Positions 8,768 to 20,262 of a stretch of DNA of 64,000 nt are shown in pieces. The stretch is from contig NZ_QMKH01000004.1 in assembly GCF_003290125.1 (NCBI RefSeq), forward strand, positions 1 through 64,000. Reading direction: 5' to 3'. How positions within the stretch are numbered: the first letter of the stretch is position 1; the number at the start of each line of letters is the position of its first letter. A model generated the notes under the pieces. It was given only the letters and a program-made list of their open reading frames with translations. It ran no database searches and had not been told where the DNA came from. The position numbers and the translations under genes are program-made. This DNA is from Microvirga flavescens. Lineage in GTDB: Bacteria > Pseudomonadota > Alphaproteobacteria > Rhizobiales > Beijerinckiaceae.

Positions 8768-9564
8768 GCGGCCTCGCCGAAAAGCAGCTTCTTCGTCGCG
8801 GCGCTCACATCGGCCTGCCGCATCAGGCTCTCGCCCACGAGGAAGGTGTTGATGTTCACTTTCGACAGGCGCTTGATGTCGTCGATGGTGAAGATGCCGC
8901 TTTCGCCGACGACGATGCGGTCAGACGGGATCAGCGGGGCAAGGGCCTCGCTTGTCGCCAGCGTTACGTCGAAGGTGCGAAGGTTGCGGTTGTTGATGCC
9001 GATGAGCTTCGTGCCGAGCGGCAATGCGCGCTCGAGTTCTTCTCGGTCGTGTACTTCCACCAGCACATCCATGTCGAGCGCATGAGCCGTGTCGATCAGC
9101 GCGCGCGCTTCATCGTCGCTCACGCTCGCCATGATGACGAGAATGCAATCCGCGCCCCAGGCGCGCGCTTCGTAAACTTGATACGGCTCGAACAGGAAAT
9201 CCTTGCGCAGCGCGGGCAGGCCCGAGGCCTCGCGCGCAAGGCCGAGATATTCAGGCTTTCCTTGAAAGGACGGCTCGTCCGTAAGCACGGAAAGACAGGT
9301 CGCGCCGCCTTCGGCGTAGGCCTTGCCGAGAAGAGCAGGGTCGAAATCCGCTCGGATGAGCCCCTTCGACGGGCTCGCCTTTTTCACTTCCGCGATGAGT
9401 GCGGGGCGGCCCTCAGTCAAATGCCGTTCGATGGCCTTGGCAAAGCCGCGCGGGGCAGGGGCCGCCTTCGCGCGGCTCTCGATCTCGGCCTGCGGCACAG
9501 CGGCTTTCGCCGCCGCGATTTCCTGGCGCTTGTAGGCTTCGATGCGGGCAAGGACGTCGCTCAT
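8764..9564 (-). CDS. trpC: Indole-3-glycerol-phosphate synthase TrpC
   Basis: 266 residues, a monofunctional (beta/alpha)8 barrel. It converts carboxyphenylamino-deoxyribulose phosphate to indole-3-glycerol phosphate. Seen: the substrate-binding motif [12 protein letters not shown] (~60-71), [21 protein letters not shown] (catalytic Lys/Glu, shown in part), [16 protein letters not shown] and GESGIF. The gene is 8 bases downstream of trpD, and its stop overlaps moaC by 4 bases. Confidence 0.96.
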   Translation of the reverse strand: MSDVLARIEAYKRQEIAAAKAAVPQAEIESRAKAAPAPRGFAKAIERHLTEGRPALIAEVKKASPSKGLIRADFDPALLGKAYAEGGATCLSVLTDEPSFQGKPEYLGLAREASGLPALRKDFLFEPYQVYEARAWGADCILVIMASVSDDEARALIDTAHALDMDVLVEVHDREELERALPLGTKLIGINNRNLRTFDVTLATSEALAPLIPSDRIVVGESGIFTIDDIKRLSKVNINTFLVGESLMRQADVSAATKKLLFGEAA

Positions 9565-9572
9565 GTCATGCC

Positions 9573-10586
9573 TTATGCGTTCGACGCACGAACGAGGCGT
9601 TCAAGAGCCGCCTTTGCCGCGCCGCTGTCAAGGGCGCGGGAGGCGCGGTCAATGCCGTCGCGCAGGTTCGCGGCTTCGCCCGCAATGACAAGCGAGGCCG
9701 CCGCGTTGAGAACGCCGACATCGCGGTATGCATTGCGCGCGCCGTCCAGCACGCCGCGCAGATGCGCCGCGTTGTGTTCCGGATCGCCGCCCTTGAGATC
9801 CTCGAGCTTCGCCACCGGCAGGCCGACTTCTTCCGGCGTCACGATGAAGCGTTTGATCGTGCCGCTCTCCAGAGCCGCCACGTAGGTCGGGCCAGTGGTG
9901 GTCATCTCGTCGAGACCGTCGGAGCCGTGGACGGCCCACACATTGGTCGCGCCGAGTTCCTTCAGAACTTGAGTCAGCGGCTCCAGCCAAACCTCTGAGA
10001 ACACGCCGAGAAGTTGCTTCTTCACGCCAGCCGGATTGGCCAGCGGGCCGAGGAAGTTGAACAGGGTGCGGGTGCCGAGTTCAACGCGCACGGGAGCCAC
10101 ATGGCGCATGGCGGCGTGGTGCGTCTGCGCGAACATGAAGCACACTCCCGCCTCATCGAGGCAACGGCTGAGGCCCGCCGGATCGAGCCCGAGCTTGACG
10201 CCAAGCGCCGCCAGCACGTCGGCGGTGCCTGATTTCGATGACGCCGCGCGGTTGCCGTGCTTGGCGACCGTCACGCCGCAACCGGCGACAATGAGCGAGG
10301 CGAGCGTCGAGATGTTGTAGCTGCCCGAATGGTCGCCGCCCGTACCGACGATGTCGATGGCGCCCGCCGGGGCCTCGACCTTGAGCATGCGTGCACGCAT
10401 GGCAGACACCGCGCCGACGATCTCATCGAGCGCTTCGCCGCGCACCCGCAGGGCCATGAGAAAAGCCCCGGCCTGGGCGAGAGTGACTTCGCCCGACAGC
10501 AGATTGTCGAAGGCGGCGCGGGACTCGTCCCGCGACAGAGATGCGCCGGTGGCGACCTTGGCGAGATAGGGCTTGAAGGATTCCAT
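9573..10586 (-). CDS. trpD: Anthranilate phosphoribosyltransferase TrpD
   Basis: 337 residues, normal length. It transfers phosphoribosyl from PRPP to anthranilate. Seen: the diphosphate-binding loop [14 protein letters not shown] (~81-94), [17 protein letters not shown] (~108-124) and the HGSDGLDE region (~222). It follows trpG after 58 bases, within the trpE-G-D-C run. Confidence 0.96.
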   Translation of the reverse strand: MESFKPYLAKVATGASLSRDESRAAFDNLLSGEVTLAQAGAFLMALRVRGEALDEIVGAVSAMRARMLKVEAPAGAIDIVGTGGDHSGSYNISTLASLIVAGCGVTVAKHGNRAASSKSGTADVLAALGVKLGLDPAGLSRCLDEAGVCFMFAQTHHAAMRHVAPVRVELGTRTLFNFLGPLANPAGVKKQLLGVFSEVWLEPLTQVLKELGATNVWAVHGSDGLDEMTTTGPTYVAALESGTIKRFIVTPEEVGLPVAKLEDLKGGDPEHNAAHLRGVLDGARNAYRDVGVLNAAASLVIAGEAANLRDGIDRASRALDSGAAKAALERLVRASNA

Positions 10587-10644
10587 GTGAACTCAGACCT
10601 TGGAAACTTGAAAGCCGGGTCAGTTTTGAGACCGGACCGTAACT

Positions 10645-11250
10645 CTAGTGCTTGCTGCCGTGCTTGGCGTTCCACGCTGCTGCAAGATTGAAGAAATTGC
10701 GCATGATAGTGTCGCCATGTTCCGAGAGGATGCTCTCGGGATGAAACTGCACGCCGTGGATCGGCAGCGTACGGTGCGACATGCCCATCACCAGCCCATC
10801 CTCGGATTCCGCCGTGATGGCGAGATCGGCAGGGCTGTTGTCGCGCTCGACGATCAGCGAGTGATAGCGCGTGGCGCGGAAGGAGTGATTGATGCCGCGA
10901 AACACGGTCTCGCCGCGATGGGAGATTTCGGAAACCTTGCCGTGCATCGGCAGTGGGGCGCGGGTGACCTTGCCGCCGAAGACCTGGCCGATGGTCTGCA
11001 AGCCGAGGCAGACGCCGAAGGTCGGAATCTCCGGGCTCGCGCGCTTCACAAGATCGAGGCAGATGCCGGCCTCGTTCGGGGAGCAGGGGCCCGGCGAGAG
11101 CACGATGGCGTCAGGCCGTGCGGCGATCACCTCATCCACGGTGATCGCATCATTGCGCACGACGTCCATCGAGGTGGCGAGGGGCGCGATGAGGTGCACC
11201 AGGTTCCAGGTGAAGCTGTCGTAATTATCGATAACGAGAACGCGGGTCAT
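10645..11250 (-). CDS. trpG: Anthranilate synthase glutamine amidotransferase component TrpG
   Basis: 201 residues from ATG at 11250; the frame is open further upstream, but MTRVLVIDNYDSFTWNL is the canonical TrpG/PabA start. It supplies ammonia from glutamine to TrpE. Seen: LSPGPCSPNEAG (~56), the nucleophile motif FGVCLGLQTIGQ (~81) and GVQFHPESI (~170) with catalytic His-Glu. It is separate from TrpE, not fused as in rhizobial TrpE(G). A 74-base gap separates it from trpE. Confidence 0.95.
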   Translation of the reverse strand: MTRVLVIDNYDSFTWNLVHLIAPLATSMDVVRNDAITVDEVIAARPDAIVLSPGPCSPNEAGICLDLVKRASPEIPTFGVCLGLQTIGQVFGGKVTRAPLPMHGKVSEISHRGETVFRGINHSFRATRYHSLIVERDNSPADLAITAESEDGLVMGMSHRTLPIHGVQFHPESILSEHGDTIMRNFFNLAAAWNAKHGSKH

Positions 11251-11324
11251 GACACAGGCACGTTTGCCGACCGGGGGTGGAAGGTCAAGAGAATCATTGT
11301 CTTGAGCCCCATGCGCCTGCCGCC

Positions 11325-12833
11325 CTATTGCCCGAACCGGGAGCGGCTTGCGAAATTCACGGCCTCTTCCGCCGCCCGGAACAGGGCTTTCGCCTTGTTC
11401 ACGCATTCCTGCTGCTCGGAGGCCGGGTTGGAGTCGTAGACGATGCCAGCGCCTGCCTGCACGGCCATGCGGCCGTCCTTCACAACGGCGGTGCGCAAGA
11501 CGATACAGGTGTCCATTTCGCCGTTGGCGCCGAAATAGCCGATGCAACCCGCATAAGGCCCGCGCTTGTCCTTCTCCAATTCATCGATGATCTGCATCGC
11601 GCGGACCTTCGGCGCGCCGGAGACGGTGCCGGCCGGGAAGCCTGCGATCAGGGCGTCAAGGGCGTCGAACTTCTCGTCGAGCGTGCCTTCCACGTTCGAG
11701 ACGATGTGCATCACCTGGCTGTAATATTCGAGGAAGAACGAATCCGTGACCTTGACCGTACCCATCGCCGAGACGCGGCCCGCATCGTTGCGGCCGAGAT
11801 CGAGCAGCATGAGGTGCTCGGCGCGCTCCTTCTGGTCCGCGAGGAGGCTCTCCGCATGGGCGCGGTCTTCCTCCGCCGTCTTGCCGCGCGGGCGGGTGCC
11901 CGCGATGGGGCGGATCGAAACCTTGCCGTCGCGTACCCGCACCAGAATTTCCGGCGAGGAGCAGACGATCTGGAAGTCCTCGAAATCAAGATAGCAGAGA
12001 AACGGGGCCGGGTTCACGCGGCGCAGCGCCCGGTAGAGCGCGAAGGCCGGAAGCGGGAAGGCGGACTCGAAACGCTGCGAAAGCACCACCTGGAAGATGT
12101 CGCCGGCGGAAATGTATTCCTTCGCCTTGGCGACCATGCGCTCGAATTCCTCCGGGCTCGTGTTCGAAACCGGCGGCTCGAAATGGATGGCGCTCGGGTC
12201 GGCGCGGTCCTCCAGCGGCAGAGGGCGCTCCAGGGCGAATGTTACCTGCTCGATACGGGCGAGGGCGGCCTCATAGGCCACCTTGGCCGTCGCGCCGCCT
12301 TGCGGGCGCACGGGTGTGATGAGGGAAATCTCGTCCTTCACCGCATCGAACACCACCATCACGGTCGGCCGCACGAGGATCGCGTCGGGAACGTGGAGCA
12401 CATCCGGGTTCGGTTCGGGCAGGCGCTCCATCTGGCGCACCATGTCGTAGCCGAGATAGCCGAACAGGCCCGCCGACATGGGCGGCAGGTCATCGCCGAG
12501 GGGCAGGGCGCTTTCCGCGATCAGGGCGCGCAAGCTCTCCAGCGGCTTTTTCTCCTCGACCGCGAATTCCCCGTTCCGCCCGATGGCGGCGACGCCGTCC
12601 TGGCAGCGCCAGACGAGGTCCGGATCGAGCCCGATCATCGAATACCGGCCGCGCACCGCGCCGCCTTCCACGGATTCCAGCAGGAACGCCGTGCCCTTGT
12701 GGCCCTGCCGCAGCAGCATGAAGGCCGCGACCGGGGTCAGGAGATCGCCGACAAGGGTGGCGCGAACAACGCATGGTTCGCCGGCAGCATAGCCCTTGGC
12801 GAAGGTTTCGAAGTCGGGCGTCGCGGTGCTCAT
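11325..12833 (-). CDS. trpE: Anthranilate synthase component I TrpE
   Basis: 502 residues, the chorismate-binding subunit that makes anthranilate with TrpG. Seen: an N-terminal regulatory half with the LLESVEGGAVRGRYS segment (the tryptophan-binding LLES type), and a C-terminal chorismate-binding half with IFQVVLSQRF, RPIAGTRPRGKT, LMLLDLGRNDAGRV, FPAGTVSGAPK and QAGAGIVYDS. The ATG lies 3 bases after the ppiD stop. No leader peptide or attenuator was recognised, as expected since trpE is internal to the run. Confidence 0.96.
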   Translation of the reverse strand: MSTATPDFETFAKGYAAGEPCVVRATLVGDLLTPVAAFMLLRQGHKGTAFLLESVEGGAVRGRYSMIGLDPDLVWRCQDGVAAIGRNGEFAVEEKKPLESLRALIAESALPLGDDLPPMSAGLFGYLGYDMVRQMERLPEPNPDVLHVPDAILVRPTVMVVFDAVKDEISLITPVRPQGGATAKVAYEAALARIEQVTFALERPLPLEDRADPSAIHFEPPVSNTSPEEFERMVAKAKEYISAGDIFQVVLSQRFESAFPLPAFALYRALRRVNPAPFLCYLDFEDFQIVCSSPEILVRVRDGKVSIRPIAGTRPRGKTAEEDRAHAESLLADQKERAEHLMLLDLGRNDAGRVSAMGTVKVTDSFFLEYYSQVMHIVSNVEGTLDEKFDALDALIAGFPAGTVSGAPKVRAMQIIDELEKDKRGPYAGCIGYFGANGEMDTCIVLRTAVVKDGRMAVQAGAGIVYDSNPASEQQECVNKAKALFRAAEEAVNFASRSRFGQ

Positions 12834-12836
12834 CGC

Positions 12837-14735
12837 TTAGAGTTCACCGCCGATAGCCTGACGCATGGCTGTCTGGTTGATGGTGACGCCGAGATCCTGC
12901 CTGATCTGCGCCACGTATTGTGCAATCAGGTCGTCGCTCATGGCCGTGCGCAGCTGATCGGTGATCGTCTTGGCTTCCTGCGAGTCCGCGGCAAGCGGAG
13001 GCACGGCGGCGCTTGTCACCTTGAACACGACGCGGTTGCTCACGCCATTCGCAGCGTTGCCGGCCTTCGACACGGGCACTGCAAAGATTCGGTTCACAAC
13101 CTCGGCGGTCAGGTCATCCTTCGCGCCGTTGCGGGCGAGGTCGGCTGCGGTCTTGACCGTAGCGCCCGCGTCCTTCGCGACGGCTTCGATGGCCTCGCCC
13201 TTTTCAAGGCGTTCGGTGAGCTGGCGGGCCTTGTCCGAAAGCCGCTGGGCGGTTTCGTCCTGCTTCCACAGGGAAGCGACCGCGTCCTTGACCTCGTCGA
13301 GCGATTTTTCACGGGAGGGCTCGATGTCTGTCACGTCGAACCAGAGATAACCGCCGTCCTGCGCACGCAGAGCCTCGTTGTCGACGCCGATGTCGGAGGC
13401 GAAGGCGGCTTTCAAAAGCGCATCCTTGCTCGGGATCTCGACAGGCTTGCTGTCCTTGTCGAGACCGTTGCTGTCGACGGCCGGAATTTGCAGGACGGTG
13501 AGGCCCTTTTCCTTGGCGATGTCGGCAAGAGGGCGAGCCGAGGCGCGCAGGTCCTCGATGGTGTCGTGGGCAGCTTCCAGCTCCGAGCGGGCGCGCTCGT
13601 TGGCGATCTCGGCGCGGAGCTGGCCCGCGACTTCTTCGAACGGGCGCACGGCTTCCGACTCGACTTTCGTCGCGCGGACGAGAACCGGCCCGAAGCGACC
13701 CGCCACCGGACCGCTGGTCGCGCCTTCCTGCAGCGCGAAGGCTGCCTCGGCCACCACGGGGTCGAGCATCTGCTGTTTGGTGAAGGTGCCGAGTTCCAGA
13801 TCCTGCGCCGGGACGTTGCGCTCCTGCGCAACGGCGTCGAAGGTCGCGCCTTCCTTGATGCGCTTGAAGGCGGCTTCCGCCTCCTCCTGCGAGGGGAAGG
13901 AGATCTGCTGGATCGTCCGCTTTTCCGGAGAGCCGAAATTGGCCTTCTGTTGTTCGTAGCGCTGGCGGGCGTCCGCATCCGAAACCTTGCTCGGATCGGC
14001 GACCGAGGCCGCGTTGAGAGAAAGCACGCTCAGGGCGCGGTACTCGGGGGCGCGGAAGCTGGCCTTGCGCTCGTTGTAGAAGGTTTGAAGCTGCTCGGCG
14101 GTCGGTGCGGGGATCTCGCCGATCTGGGCAGGTTCGAGCACGAAATAGGACGCCGCGCGGCGCTCGCTGCCGTAGCGGTGGATGGCGTCGCGGGCGGCGG
14201 CGGGCACGTTCAGGTCCCCGACGATGGCATCCGCGAGCTGCGCCCGGGTTATCGTGCTGCGCTGCTCCTGCACGAAGCCTGCTTCCGACAGGCCCGCATT
14301 GCGCAGCATCTGGTCGAACAGGGCGCGGTTGAACTGGCCGTCCGAGCCACGGAAGGCGGGCTCTTCCAGAATGGAGCGCGCCACGAGCTGGTCGGAGATG
14401 CTGAGACCCAGCTTTTTGGCTTCCTCCGTCATCACCGCCTGGGTGACGAGGGAATTCGCAACGCGCTGGTCGATCCCGAACATCCGGGCCTGTTCCGGCG
14501 TGATGACGGTGCGGAACTGCCGCCCGAGGCGCTGAAGCTCGTTGTTGTAGGCGATGCGGAACTCCTCCCGCGTGATGTCGGTCTTGCCGACGCGGGCGAC
14601 CATGCTCGGCGGGGCGGCGCGGAAGATGTCGCCGATCCCCCAGACCGCGAAGCTGCCGATCAGGAGGCAGAACAAGATGGTGCCGATGATCTTGCCGACC
14701 AGGCTTTGTCCGATCTGGCGCATTCCGCGAAGCAT
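12837..14735 (-). CDS. ppiD: PpiD/SurA-type peptidylprolyl isomerase, inner-membrane anchored
   Basis: 632 residues from ATG at 14735. This start places a single N-terminal membrane segment (GKIIGTILFCLLIGSFAVWG, ~14-33) right after a short basic tail. Seen: a SurA-N-like chaperone region (~40-180) with EEFRIAYNNELQRLGRQF, then a parvulin-like domain (~255-370) with TIQQISFPSQEEAEAAF and GTFTKQQM, and a long C-terminal region. Known: PpiD is a periplasm-facing chaperone near the Sec translocon, often with weak isomerase activity. It is the first gene before trpE in the minus-strand run and is divergent from tpiA. Confidence 0.92.
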   Translation of the reverse strand: MLRGMRQIGQSLVGKIIGTILFCLLIGSFAVWGIGDIFRAAPPSMVARVGKTDITREEFRIAYNNELQRLGRQFRTVITPEQARMFGIDQRVANSLVTQAVMTEEAKKLGLSISDQLVARSILEEPAFRGSDGQFNRALFDQMLRNAGLSEAGFVQEQRSTITRAQLADAIVGDLNVPAAARDAIHRYGSERRAASYFVLEPAQIGEIPAPTAEQLQTFYNERKASFRAPEYRALSVLSLNAASVADPSKVSDADARQRYEQQKANFGSPEKRTIQQISFPSQEEAEAAFKRIKEGATFDAVAQERNVPAQDLELGTFTKQQMLDPVVAEAAFALQEGATSGPVAGRFGPVLVRATKVESEAVRPFEEVAGQLRAEIANERARSELEAAHDTIEDLRASARPLADIAKEKGLTVLQIPAVDSNGLDKDSKPVEIPSKDALLKAAFASDIGVDNEALRAQDGGYLWFDVTDIEPSREKSLDEVKDAVASLWKQDETAQRLSDKARQLTERLEKGEAIEAVAKDAGATVKTAADLARNGAKDDLTAEVVNRIFAVPVSKAGNAANGVSNRVVFKVTSAAVPPLAADSQEAKTITDQLRTAMSDDLIAQYVAQIRQDLGVTINQTAMRQAIGGEL

Positions 14736-14870
14736 TGTGAACCCGTTCTTCTCAAAACTCGTTAGCCACGCGGATAACCGATCAAAGGCCCGGGGAAAAG
14801 GGCAGTTCCGGTTGAAAGATACATCGCGCCTCTGGTAGTGGCGGATATTCGAGCGTGACAGGAGTGCTTC

Positions 14871-15638
14871 ATGAGCGTCGATCGGCCGCGCCCGCTGGTG
14901 GCGGGAAACTGGAAAATGAACGGATTGAAGGCCTCCACGAAGGTCCTGGCCGAGATTCAGGCCGATTACGGCCCCGGCCTGTGGCGACATGTTGATCTCG
15001 TGGTCTGCCCGCCCGCTCCCCTGACGGCAATCTTCGCTCTGGCCGCCGTCGGTACCCGGATCGGCATCGGTGGACAGGACTGCCACGCGAAAGAATCAGG
15101 GGCTTATACCGGTAACGTCTCCGCCGAGATGCTGGTGGATGCTGGCGCGACCCATGTCATCCTGGGCCATTCTGAGCGCCGTCAGTACCACGGCGAGAAG
15201 GACGCCGATGTCCGCGCCAAGGCCGAGGCCGCCCACCGCGCCGGGCTCACCGCCATCGTCTGCGTGGGTGAAACGCGCGAGGAGCGCGAAGCCGGAAAGA
15301 CGCTTTCCGTCGTGCGCAAGCAGTTGCGCGGCTCGATCCCCGAAGGTTCGACCTCGGAAAACCTTGTCATCGCCTATGAGCCTGTCTGGGCCATCGGCAC
15401 GGGCCTGACCCCGACGGCGGGCGACGTCGCGGAAGTCCACGCGGCCATCCGCGACGACCTGAAGCGCCTCGTCGGCAAGGCTGAGCAGAACAAGGTGAGG
15501 ATCCTCTACGGCGGCTCCGTGAAGCCCTCCAATGCCGGGGAGCTCATGGCCGTGCCGAACGTGGACGGCGCACTCGTCGGCGGCGCCAGCCTCGTGGCTG
15601 TCGATTTTCTTGGAATTGCAAGAGCTTATTCGAAGTAG
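14871..15638 (+). CDS. tpiA: Triosephosphate isomerase
   Basis: 255 residues. It interconverts dihydroxyacetone phosphate and glyceraldehyde 3-phosphate. Seen: VAGNWKMNG (catalytic Lys, ~9-17), the catalytic His in VILGHSERR (~98), the catalytic Glu and flexible loop in [15 protein letters not shown] (~168) and the phosphate loops [11 protein letters not shown] and [14 protein letters not shown] lies before the ATG. It is divergent from ppiD; the 14736-14870 gap must hold promoters for both, but none was assigned. Confidence 0.97.
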   Translation: MSVDRPRPLVAGNWKMNGLKASTKVLAEIQADYGPGLWRHVDLVVCPPAPLTAIFALAAVGTRIGIGGQDCHAKESGAYTGNVSAEMLVDAGATHVILGHSERRQYHGEKDADVRAKAEAAHRAGLTAIVCVGETREEREAGKTLSVVRKQLRGSIPEGSTSENLVIAYEPVWAIGTGLTPTAGDVAEVHAAIRDDLKRLVGKAEQNKVRILYGGSVKPSNAGELMAVPNVDGALVGGASLVAVDFLGIARAYSK

Positions 15639-15662
15639 CTCTTGCGTTTGATTTGCCGCGAT

Positions 15663-15767
15663 CCTCATCCTGAGGAGCGGCGAAGCCGCGTCTTGAAGGA
15701 GGGTTCAGCACTCTCTGGAGACGCCTTGCCCTTCGAGACGGACCTGTCGGTCCTCCTCGGGGTGAGG
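15663..15767. repeat. Palindromic intergenic repeat (REP-like)
   Basis: Left arm CCTCATCCTGAGGAG... (15663-15699) and right arm ...TCCTCCTCGGGGTGAGG (ending 15767) are inverted and imperfect, with conserved TCTTGAAGG / CCTTCGAGA inner blocks. The style matches dispersed palindromic repeats of Hyphomicrobiales. It lies between tpiA and secG and may end tpiA transcription. The remaining 15768-15932 shows nothing else recognised. Confidence 0.75.
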
Positions 15768-15932
15768 CTCGGGTAGCGGGGCCGATGTAGCAATGACGTC
15801 AGCTCACGGTGGGCTTTCCGCAAAAGGGTGCTTGCGGGTCTTTGATCCCGCGCACACCTATGCTACAGCCCGCCCAACGCTTGATGCGAGCGGCCGAGCT
15901 TTGGCTTTCGGCCGCTTGAGGTTTTGGAAACG

Positions 15933-16331
15933 ATGCAAACAGTCCTCATTATCATTCACCTGATTATCGTCCTGGCGCTGATCGGCGTGGTTCTTCTGCA
16001 ACGCTCGGAGGGCGGCCTCGGCCTCAGCGGTGGCGGCGGCGTTTCCGGTTTCATGACCGGTCGCGGCCAGGCCAACGCCCTGACCCGCGCTACAGCGATT
16101 CTGGCTGCATTGTTCTTCATCACCAGCCTCGCCCTGACGATCATGGCGGGCTATGGCAGCGGTCCCCGTTCGATTCTCGACGGCGCGACCCCGACCGCTC
16201 CGGCGGGCCAGCAGGCTCCGGCCCAGGGCGGCAACGTGCTCGAGCAGTTGCAGCGTCTGCAGGGCGATCAGCCCGCGCAACCGGCGGCTCCCGCAGCCCC
16301 GGCTGCACCGCAGGTGCCACAGTCTCAGTAA
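15933..16331 (+). CDS. secG: Preprotein translocase subunit SecG
   Basis: 132 residues from ATG at 15933 with GAGG 11 bases upstream; a TTG at 15924 would add three residues and is less likely. Seen: two membrane segments (VLIIIHLIIVLALIGVVLL ~4-22 and ATAILAALFFITSLALTIMA ~50-69), the conserved QRSEGGLGLSGGGG loop between them and an Ala/Pro/Gln-rich C-tail longer than in enterics. Known: it is a SecYEG accessory subunit in the inner membrane. A strong terminator follows. Confidence 0.94.
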   Translation: MQTVLIIIHLIIVLALIGVVLLQRSEGGLGLSGGGGVSGFMTGRGQANALTRATAILAALFFITSLALTIMAGYGSGPRSILDGATPTAPAGQQAPAQGGNVLEQLQRLQGDQPAQPAAPAAPAAPQVPQSQ

Positions 16332-16342
16332 GTGACGAAAAC

Positions 16343-16371
16343 AGGGCCGGACCTTCCGGCCCTCTCTTTTT
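16343..16371 (+). terminator. Intrinsic terminator after secG
   Basis: A 9-bp stem (AGGGCCGGA 16343-16351 with TCCGGCCCT 16355-16363) with a 3-base loop is followed by CTCTTTTT. Confidence 0.92.
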
Positions 16372-16435
16372 GTGTGGATGGCAATCGACGGAGCTGGTTC
16401 GTGTTTGCGAATCGGCACGTCATCTTATTGGATAG

Positions 16436-18070
<1,635 letters not shown>

Positions 18071-18075
18071 GCAAC

Positions 18076-18687
18076 ATGGCAAACTCTCAAACCTTTTGGG
18101 ACTGGTTCACGTCCCACGGCAACAAGCTCGTCATCGACAGCCCGGAGCGTTTCAACTCGCCTGAATGGCGCGCATCATTCGATGCGATGCAGGACCAGTT
18201 GTCCAAGGCGTCTCCCGGCCTGATCGCCGAGATGGGCGTCGACGGGGACGAGATGCAGCTCGTCATCAGTGCCGGAGGCGACATCGAGAAGTTCGAGGCC
18301 GTCATTGATTTGATCGATGCCGCTCCCGAGGTTGCAGGCTGGCAGATCGTCCCGTTTCGGCAAAGGAAGCCGAGCGACAGCACCATCGTCATGGGCGGTG
18401 TCGAGGCCGGGCCCGGAAACATCCGGATCGTTTTCGAAGAAGGCGAAGACGGAGGGCTCGATGTCTGGTTCATCCTTCGTTCGGAAAGCCAGATTGCGGA
18501 CGACCTTCTCCATGCCATCACATTGACGAAGCTGACCCACATTTTCGGGGAATTCGACGTCGAGACCAAGATCGAGGGGATCAGCCCGCAACTCCTGGCT
18601 CCTGGCGAGCCCTGGCCCGACAACTCTTTTCCGCCGACTGAAGCCATTGAAATCTTCGATGATTATTTCGAAGAGCAGGGTGAATAA
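18076..18687 (+). CDS. Unrecognised acidic cytoplasmic protein
   Basis: 203 residues, 5 bases after the pyrG stop, so probably co-transcribed with it. No signal peptide or membrane segment. It starts with an aromatic patch (MANSQTFWDWFTSHGNK) and ends in a strongly acidic tail (EIFDDYFEEQGE). The middle has alternating beta/helix character with no catalytic motif that I recognise. A strong terminator follows, so it closes the pyrG unit. The frame is intact and codon use matches the neighbours, so it is a real gene of unknown function. Confidence 0.8.
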   Translation: MANSQTFWDWFTSHGNKLVIDSPERFNSPEWRASFDAMQDQLSKASPGLIAEMGVDGDEMQLVISAGGDIEKFEAVIDLIDAAPEVAGWQIVPFRQRKPSDSTIVMGGVEAGPGNIRIVFEEGEDGGLDVWFILRSESQIADDLLHAITLTKLTHIFGEFDVETKIEGISPQLLAPGEPWPDNSFPPTEAIEIFDDYFEEQGE

Positions 18688-18726
18688 AAGAACACAGTTT
18701 CCAGAAATGGCTCGGTGAAGAACATG

Positions 18727-18757
18727 CGCCGGCAGGAAGATCCTGTCGGCGTTTTTT
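18727..18757 (+). terminator. Intrinsic terminator closing the pyrG unit
   Basis: An 11-bp stem (CGCCGGCAGGA 18727-18737 with TCCTGTCGGCG 18741-18751, one G-U pair) and a 3-base loop are followed by six T residues. Confidence 0.93.
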
Positions 18758-18825
18758 ATTCTTGCCCATGTTACGATTTGGACCGCTGCCCTAGGTTACG
18801 TGCGCAGCGTTCAGGAAAGAGCTTG

Positions 18826-19691
18826 ATGCCCCGCCGGATCGATCACCTCGTCATTGCCGTTCACGACCTCGACAAGGCGGCCGATTTCTATCGGCGTCTC
18901 GGCTTTCAGGTCGGCGCGCGCAACCGGCATTCGTGGGGCACTGAGAACCGGCTTTGGTGCAGTTTCCCGGCATGTTTCTGGAGCTGATCACGGTGGGCGA
19001 GGGCGCTCAGATCCCTCCGCACAAGCAAGGCCAGTTCAGCTTCGGAGCTTTCGTGCGGGATTACCTTCTCGCTCGCGAAGGCCTCGCTATGCTGGTTCTT
19101 CAGAGCCCGGATTCCAAAGCGGACGCGGCCAATTTCTCGCGGAAAGGCATCGGTGCGTTCGAGCCGTTTCATTTCGAGCGGATCGGCAAGAAGCCCGACG
19201 GCACCGAGACCAAGGTGGCTTTCACCCTGGCCTTTGCCGCTCTCGAAGGCGCTCCTCGCGCGGGCTTCTTCGTGTGCCAGCATCATTACCCGGAAAACTT
19301 CTGGAATCCGGCTTTTCAGGTGCATGAGAACGGGGCAACCGGCCTGTCCGCCGTGGCTCTGGCCGCGCCGCAACCTGAGCGGCATGTCGCGTTCCTGAGC
19401 GCCTTCACCGACGTTGCACCGGCGGAGCCCGATGTGCACGATTTCACGTACCCCCTTGCGCGCGGGCACGTCGATCTCTTGACACCCGACGTTGCGGGCG
19501 AGATTTACGGGCCGGTTGAGATCGATTCGAACGAGCCCGGTTTTGTGGCCTTTGGCGCGCGCCTTGCGGACCTCCCCGCGCAGGCGAAAAGGCTGGATGC
19601 GGCCAAAATTCCCTACCAGTTCATCGGAACGCGCCTCGTTATCCCCGCCAGTGCCGCTTTCGGCGTCGCGATTGCGTTCGAGGCAACGTAA
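18826..19691 (+). pseudogene. VOC-family (glyoxalase-like) protein interrupted by a frameshift
   Basis: The first frame, from ATG 18826, reads MPRRIDHLVIAVHDLDKAADFY...GTENRL and then goes out of frame. The continuation VQFPGMFLELITVGEG is encoded in another frame from about 18957. Joined, they give a typical ~288-residue VOC protein with two beta-alpha-beta-beta-beta modules (a second-domain-like HVDLLTPDVAGEIYG near the end). The lesion falls at 18952-18957 (CTTTGGTG): two extra bases or one missing base. Either the strain carries a broken gene or the assembly has an error. A separate shorter protein could start at TTG 18954 but would lack the first metal-binding strand. Confidence 0.8.
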
Positions 19692-19733
19692 GATCGGCCC
19701 ACGAATCAAAGACGTGTTCTGGGGGAACTCATC

Positions 19734-20135
19734 GTGGCTTCATCTCTGGCGGGCCTGCCCGACTTTCTGATCTTTTTCGTCATCGCCACCGCTCTCGTGG
19801 CGCTTTACCTGACGATCTACACTCTCGCGACGATGCACAACGAGTTCGCCCTGATCCGGGAGAACGTGATCTCGGCGGCGACAGCCCTCGGCTTCAGCCT
19901 TGTCGGCTTCGCGCTGCCCCTCGCCAGCGCCATCGTCCACGCGCAGACCATCGTCGATTGTCTCGTCTGGGGTCTGGTGGCGATGTCGGTGCAAATCCTC
20001 GTCTATTGGCTTGTGCGTATCGTCATGCCGAATTTGTCGCAGCGCATCGCCTCAGGCGAAATGGCGGCGGCCCTGTTCCTCGGCGCGGCCTCGCTCTCGG
20101 CGGGCATCATCAACGCCTCGGCGATGACGTTTTAA
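19734..20135 (+). CDS. DUF350 family inner-membrane protein
   Basis: 133 residues from GTG at 19734 (GGGG upstream). Four membrane segments are apparent (~9-30 FLIFFVIATALVALYLTIYT, ~46-66, ~73-95, ~108-130), with the DUF350 pattern N-x-A-A-A in the second helix region (ENVISAATALGFSLVGFALP) and a duplicated two-helix layout. Known: DUF350 (YjfL-type) proteins are small integral membrane proteins of unclear role. It stands alone between a VOC remnant and kdsA. Confidence 0.85.
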   Translation: MASSLAGLPDFLIFFVIATALVALYLTIYTLATMHNEFALIRENVISAATALGFSLVGFALPLASAIVHAQTIVDCLVWGLVAMSVQILVYWLVRIVMPNLSQRIASGEMAAALFLGAASLSAGIINASAMTF

Positions 20136-20146
20136 GCATTGCCGCC

Positions 20147-20181
20147 GTCATCCCGAGCTCCGTCCGCGGCCTTGGAATGAC
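20147..20181. repeat. Short palindromic repeat (GTCAT...ATGAC type)
   Basis: GTCATCCCGAG...CTTGGAATGAC forms an imperfect inverted repeat between the DUF350 gene and kdsA. It is the same style as the elements at 24330-24534. Confidence 0.6.
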
Positions 20182-20262
20182 GGGAAGGCTTGAGAATGGG
20201 GGGATCCTGTCGCCCCCATTCCCCCTTTGCCCTTTCGCGCCAAACAGGCTAGGTCACGGGCC

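Noticed and set aside
11277..14765. Very long plus-strand open frame opposite trpE and ppiD
   Set aside because: It mirrors two clear genes of the other strand; in GC-rich DNA the antisense frame stays open. The composition is Arg/His-rich and no domain is recognisable.
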